This document shows positions 59,385 through 64,000 of a stretch of DNA of 64,000 nucleotides, one piece after another. A program made the translations under genes and the position numbers. The notes beneath the pieces are model-generated. The model had not been told where the DNA came from, did no database searches, and was given only the letters and a program-made list of their open reading frames with translations. How positions within the stretch are numbered: position 1 is the stretch's first letter; the number at the start of each line of letters is the position of its first letter. This stretch comes from Periconia sp. R9002 (lineage: Eukaryota > Ascomycota > Dothideomycetes > Pleosporales > Periconiaceae): positions 248,001 through 312,000 of the forward strand of contig JAMAHW010000003.1 of NCBI GenBank assembly GCA_023627715.1, given 5' to 3'.

Positions 59385-60984
59385 AGAACCATGATGCTTG
59401 GACCCACAAACATGGATGTTTTCACAAAAAGGCAGGCGATCTTGAGTGGCAAACGTTTTCACACGGAAATAGATTTCACGCAAAGCTGGTTACCTTTTAC
59501 ACCGCAGTTTACGGAACATATATATTTATAATCGAAGAAGCACTGTACCGGTCGTGGGACCAGCATGGCAGAAGATCACGAGGACATCCTCGACTCACCG
59601 CCATGTACATGCGCATCAAGTGATGAAACTTAAGACATCAACATTCACCACCTCCAACTGTTTGATCAGCTTTACAGCGATTAGGATAAATGACACTATA
59701 TCAAAGATACAACAAAACATTCTAGTCTCTATAACATCATTGGTCTTCCTTCACCAATCCCCCTCACGTTCCACAAAACCTAAATTCCCCCGAAGAAAAG
59801 TAAACCGCTCCAATCGCGAATTCATTCGCTCTCCAGCACGCACCAAATTTTCAACCCAATAAATACACATCTTCCTCTTAACTCATCATTTAGCGTCAAC
59901 AAAAGCCAATTCCAACCACCCCTCACCATCGCACATTGATCCCCGAATCCCGACCTCCCCCGTTCTTCCCTTCCAGCAAAACGAGCGAATGGACATATCA
60001 ACATGCTACGCCACACACACATACACGCATCAATGACGGCAATACCTACATACAGGGCACGCATGTCCAAACATCTTGTGATGAACCCCTGAAAAGCGTG
60101 TACATACGCTACGCGTGAGGCCAAGGACGGATCAATATCCCTTACCTTTCCCACCGCCACAACAACAACAAATGCCATCAATTTCAACTCCAACCATCAC
60201 TGCATCGTACACACACACAAATAATCTAAACTCAACATAAACCATCACCCCACAAATCCCCATATAACCCCATCCAATTCCCCAAACGAAGACCAACTTC
60301 CCTCCCCTTCCCTCCCCTTCCCTTCCATTTCCCTCTCCACGCACAAGCACACATATTCCACCCACTTGCCACCAATACACACACCTCCACGCCTCCACAC
60401 CACCCCATCCCATCCCATCCCACCCAATAAACCGTGCACTCCAAAAATCAGATAAACGATGACAGCATCAATCATTAGTACCATCCATACAACCGCCCTT
60501 CCACCAATCAACAATAAAAACACAACGCACACATACACATACACATACACATACCCAAACGCAACGTACGGACAAAAAAAAACAGGATCTATGTCAGTGC
60601 TGCACCAGTACCAGACATCAATGTGTGAACAAGTTATGTAATTAACGCATCAGGAATCCATAAACCCGGAAAAATAGCCCATTCGAAATTTTCGACAAGA
60701 ATAAACGCCCAGAACAAGGGAGGTAAAGAAAGAGGAGGAGGAAGACGAAACGGAATTTCAACATGTATATTTGTATGCAGTCGGATAGGTGTGAGAGTGC
60801 TCGATTCCAAAAGAAACCAACCATTCAGGCAAGCTCGATATGTAATCAAGGTATGTATGTATCAATCCATCAATCTATCTATCCAACCAACCCACAAACT
60901 CTCCATTCTACTCCAATCTACCAACCAGGTACAGAAAACCCCAAAGCCCAAAGCCCAAAGCCCCAACCCCAAAAAAAAGAAAAT
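59385..60984. other. Intergenic, C/A-rich low complexity
   Basis: About 1.6 kb. It contains CCCATC-type and (ACACAT) repeats (60400-60425, 60525-60555). No supportable gene. Confidence 0.5.
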
Positions 60985-62061
60985 TCAATAAGGATCCTTA
61001 TCCCCCCTAACCCGATGAACATGCACAACCCTAACCCTCACCCTCCCAGGCGCACGCAAAGCAACCCACTTCTCCACACCACGCGCGATCCGTTCAGCAA
61101 CGCCAACACTGCGATGCGTCCCATGCATGCAGCAAACACCGACCGCGACATCTCTCTTCCGCTCGTCTGCCGCCGTCTTCGTCCTGGCGCTGGTGAGGTC
61201 CCACTTCCTGTTCACGTGCGAGGTGATATCCGTGACGGCGTCCTTGACGGCGAGGAGGGCTTGCGGATCGCGCATGACGCAGTCTTGCACGATGGGGGAG
61301 ACGCCCGAGTAGTGCAGGCAGATGCGCTCGGGCGGAGGGGTGAAGCGGTATGCGGGGATCGTGTAGAGGTGGTGGGTTCCTTGGGGGAGGTGTTTGGTGA
61401 GGATGCGATCGACGTCGATGCGACGGGGGGTGTGATGGACCGAGTAGGTGAGGATGTGGATGGTTGGGATCGAGGGAGTGGTAGGTGGTGGGTTTGGTCG
61501 TGGGTCGATGCGAGTGTGGTGGTGATGGCGGTGGCCGTGGTGATGGTGATGGTGAGAGGAGGACCGGTGGTGAGGAGCTTGTTTGTGTGATTCCCGTGGA
61601 GGTTCTGGTTTGGGGATGGGAATTCGGGATTCGCGGTGGCTGGGTCGGTGGGAGGTGTGGGAGGATACGGTCGATTTTTCGGTTTTATGCGGACTAGGTT
61701 CTTTCTCGTTCTCTCTCTTGCGCTCCTTTCCGAGAGACGGTAAGTCGAACCGGACGTGTCTAATTGGCGATTTGCGTAGGTCAACGCGGGATATCATTCC
61801 CGGTACCGATGAAAACAGTGCAGTTTTGACCACTTTAGGTACAATGTCCGGTGCTGGCAATGAAGTCTTCCGATTAGGCAGCACATGCCGGTATTCCACG
61901 ACATCAGGCAAAGAACGACGAGGCTGTAAATCATGGATTGGAAAACCGGGGGCGTATGCTGCGTTAGGTCCCCATACTAAGTTGGGAAGTGGTCGAGGCG
62001 GATGTTGAGGAGAATCGCGGATAGGACAATCTTCATGATGAGTACAATTGCACTTCTGCAT
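60985..62061 (-). CDS. RapZ C-terminal-domain-like protein with poly-His linker
   Basis: A 358-residue single-exon protein. The N-terminus is Cys/His-rich (MQKCNCTHHEDC) and Pro-rich. Residues about 110-190 are charged and end in long His runs (about 170-182). From about 200 to 330 the sequence fits the C-terminal domain of the RapZ family: strand IHILTYSV, then the helix DPQALLAVKDAVTDI, then the motif VGVCCMHGTHRSVGVAERIA (about 307-326), corresponding to the bacterial GCTGGxHRSV loop. In bacteria this domain binds RNA and senses glucosamine-6-phosphate. Its role in fungi is not established. The poly-His tract may bind metal or simply be expanded CAC codons. There is no P-loop N-terminal kinase domain. 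Confidence 0.75.
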   Translation of the reverse strand: MQKCNCTHHEDCPIRDSPQHPPRPLPNLVWGPNAAYAPGFPIHDLQPRRSLPDVVEYRHVLPNRKTSLPAPDIVPKVVKTALFSSVPGMISRVDLRKSPIRHVRFDLPSLGKERKRENEKEPSPHKTEKSTVSSHTSHRPSHRESRIPIPKPEPPRESHKQAPHHRSSSHHHHHHGHRHHHHTRIDPRPNPPPTTPSIPTIHILTYSVHHTPRRIDVDRILTKHLPQGTHHLYTIPAYRFTPPPERICLHYSGVSPIVQDCVMRDPQALLAVKDAVTDITSHVNRKWDLTSARTKTAADERKRDVAVGVCCMHGTHRSVGVAERIARGVEKWVALRAPGRVRVRVVHVHRVRGDKDPY

Positions 62062-62995
62062 GGCTGCTTCACTTCACCAGCTTCGGTGCTAACACAACAG
62101 GGCGTAAATGTAGTTGCAGTGATGAATGGGATATCGTAAAGAGCGTGATGGTAGGGGGGAGGAACGGGGGAGAGTATGGAGGTTGAGGTAAGGTGAAGAT
62201 GAAAATGCTGTTGAGGAACATGAAATAGGTAAGACAATGCTGATAAGTATAGTGACTGATTTGCGTGACTTTTGCCTAGTCATGTCTGGTTGCTCTTGCC
62301 TTCTATTGAGTCAACGATCCATGTGGTGATGTCGTACGGTAGTCAGCATGCGTCATGTCTTTTGTCCTACTGTGAAACGCGCTTTCTGCGGCGACGCTTT
62401 GACGCAGTTACGCTTCGAGGTCTGAACATACCTACAGAGGGGTGACACGCCGGGAGGGTATACATTAGGTTAGCTAGACCATGCGTTATTCAAAAATTAG
62501 ATAACTATACTACGTAGGTTATGGAGCTTCTAATTCGTAGAACCTATTAGTCCTCCCGCTATGTGACTTCCCGGCGTATCACCCCTCTGTATCGAATGCG
62601 AACGTAATTGTGAACTACTATAGAAACATCGATACATATATGATGACCACCCCGGCTTCTTAGCTCAAGCGTGACTAATAGTAACCAGTAGCCTAGTGAC
62701 TAATTGTTTGATACTCTTCATCATCATGTGGGTTGGAGTGCACATTATATGTACATAGGTAAGCTTCTTCAATGTGGGGGAGGAGGTTGGAATGCATGAT
62801 TAAAAAGTGATTTCATTTCGCATTTTGTAGACAGGCACGCAGCTCGCTTATATCTCCGCTACCTCACCACGTACAACCTCCACCCCAGTGTCATCCATCT
62901 TTGATATCTGGTCGTGCAATGTGAAAAATGTTCGCTAAATCAATCCCTCGCCCGAATACCAAAAGAGTTAGAATGTTCAGACAGTTCTAGTCTCC
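62062..62995. other. Intergenic with a MITE
   Basis: About 930 bp between the RapZ-like gene promoter and the 3' end of the coatomer gene. The only structured feature is the 155-bp element at 62435-62589. Confidence 0.5.
62435..62589. mobile_element. 155-bp MITE, copy B, with intact TA target-site duplication
   Basis: The terminal inverted repeats are 21 nt long with one mismatch: the left begins CAGAGGGGTGACAC, and the right is the reverse complement of CAGAGGGGTGATAC. Both sides are flanked by TA (62433-62434 and 62590-62591), typical of Tc1/mariner-type insertion. Subterminal inverted similarity (CGGGAGG and AATAGGTT on the right arm) extends inward. It has no coding capacity. Confidence 0.85.
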
Positions 62996-64000
62996 TTAAC
63001 CAACAAGCCTCAACCCACTTGCCGGTGCTCCGATTTGGCAAACGTCACAAATCTTGCATACAGTGCCCTTGTACTTCGCATGGTATTTGGAGCCATCATA
63101 GGGACATGCAGCCGAAGGATTGCCCTGGTAAATTGGCGTGTATGACGCAGCACAAATCTCAAAATCGGCAAATTGATCAAAATCAATTTCGATGGCATCG
63201 GCAGGGTTCCGCTCAGCGATTGTTTTGACCCTCTTCGCCGTCTCCTTCAGCTTAGCATTGCCCGTCCTATCCAGTAAAGCGTTTGCGAAATTGAGCGCGG
63301 TGTTCAATTGTCGATTCTTGTTGGCAAAGTTCATAGCAGCAGAGAGGGGCAGTGACCTATGAGCACCTTCTAATTCAGGAACGGTGAAATACGCGGACAG
63401 TTCAAGTGCACGCTTCCGAGTATCTTCAGGAAGGCCGGAGATATCTGTAGCACCCTGTACGAGGGTACGTCGGGCAAGCTCAATAGACATAGCGAGAGTA
63501 TACTGAGCTGCGGTCGTGATAGCCTTCTTAGCCTGTATTTTATTGTCAGCGAATGTTCCAATTTAATCCCGAATGACATACCTCTGAGAGCTCTGCTTGC
63601 GATGAGACGACGTTGATGATCAACAAGTGAAGCAGCTTTTTGAACAAATCCACACCATCTTGCAGTTGGTTCTTCACCATGGCAGATTTACCCGGCTGCA
63701 GATAGGTGGACAGCACGGATTGTAGGTCTTGCGGAATGATTGGAAGAATCTTCCGGGAGTCAGTCTCGTTGATGGTTCTCCGCACGTAGTTTACTAGCGC
63801 CGGCATGTTTGGAGTAGCTGGCAGGAATGTCCTTGAAGCCTGGTATATCTCCTCGAAGCGTCCTTCCAGTGGTGCAAAATTGACGGCGCCTATTTGTCGG
63901 TTCAAGAGTTGCATAGCTGTCTCGAATGAGCCTGCGGCTACGTGATCTGCGGCCAAAGGCGAGTTTCGTGCCCAAAGATCTGCTTCACTGCTGCCTGCGC
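62996..64000 (-). CDS. COP1: Coatomer subunit alpha, C-terminal part (5' end outside window)
   Basis: Alpha-COP of the COPI coat, which shapes retrograde Golgi-to-ER vesicles. Only the C-terminal part is in the window: complement join(62996..63532, 63582..64000); the 49-nt intron is phase 0 (ELSE/AKKAIT). The exon entering from the right edge shows DLWARNSPLAADHVAAGSFETAM, characteristic of the alpha-COP C-terminal domain that binds epsilon-COP. The end contains the two-Cys/two-Cys segments CPYDGSKY and CKICDVCQIG and stops at RLVG. About 318 residues are visible; the WD40 propeller lies outside. Confidence 0.93.

Noticed and set aside
61020..61050. CCCTAACCCT-like telomere motif
   Set aside because: Only about two units, inside the coding 3' end of the RapZ-like gene.
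1..64000. CRISPR arrays, rRNA genes, tRNA genes
   Set aside because: No spaced direct repeats, no rRNA blocks, and no B-box with a matching A-box and foldable cloverleaf was found by eye; a tRNAscan run would be decisive for tRNAs.

Overview
The window is nuclear DNA of a filamentous ascomycete (Pezizomycotina). The evidence is many short introns (mostly 47-110 nt) with GTNNGT donors and CTAAC/CTGAC-type branch sites just upstream of the acceptor, and families typical of that group: a Zn2Cys6/fungal_trans regulator, a CFEM-domain PTH11-like receptor, a UstYa/DUF3328 protein, a zf-3CxxC protein and a long P450. A leotiomycete is plausible but not provable from this sequence. There are no CRISPR arrays, operons, rRNA genes or convincing tRNA genes.

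Left part (1-28 kb) is mostly conserved housekeeping genes. A Gyp1-type Rab GAP (minus, cut by the left edge) is divergent from HRP1. MPE1 follows HRP1; both encode mRNA 3'-end processing factors. Next come a medium-chain reductase, an orphan protein with a membrane anchor and a Cys/His cluster, then three minus-strand genes: ATP-dependent 5-oxoprolinase, UDP-glucose:glycoprotein glucosyltransferase with a C-terminal RDEL, and a P450.

The middle (28-45 kb) is gene-poor. It holds one large four-exon Zn2Cys6 regulator (33.8-37.5 kb) behind a long leader region with several tetranucleotide repeats, and then almost 7 kb without a supportable gene, including a 10-N assembly gap in poly-C/poly-A sequence.

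The right part (44-57 kb) looks like an accessory region: a heptad-repeat coiled-coil ORF, a UstYa-like membrane protein with a long extra N-terminal region, a 57-residue secreted peptide precursor not visible as a single ORF, an SDR, a CFEM receptor-like protein, a zf-3CxxC protein and two related 155-bp MITEs. The peptide precursor is the most interesting object. It has a signal peptide and then two units, each with X-Pro dipeptides, a two-cysteine core (C-x2-PNQ-x-GC-IT) and a dibasic Kex2-type site. This is the layout of alpha-pheromone or Kex2-processed repeat (RiPP-type) precursors, and it sits next to a UstYa-like gene. The right end returns to conserved genes: an 801-residue orphan, a fungal RapZ-C-like protein with a poly-His tract, and the C-terminal end of coatomer subunit alpha, cut by the right edge.

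All exon models were made by eye from splice motifs and reading phase. Functional names rest on recognised motifs, not database searches.
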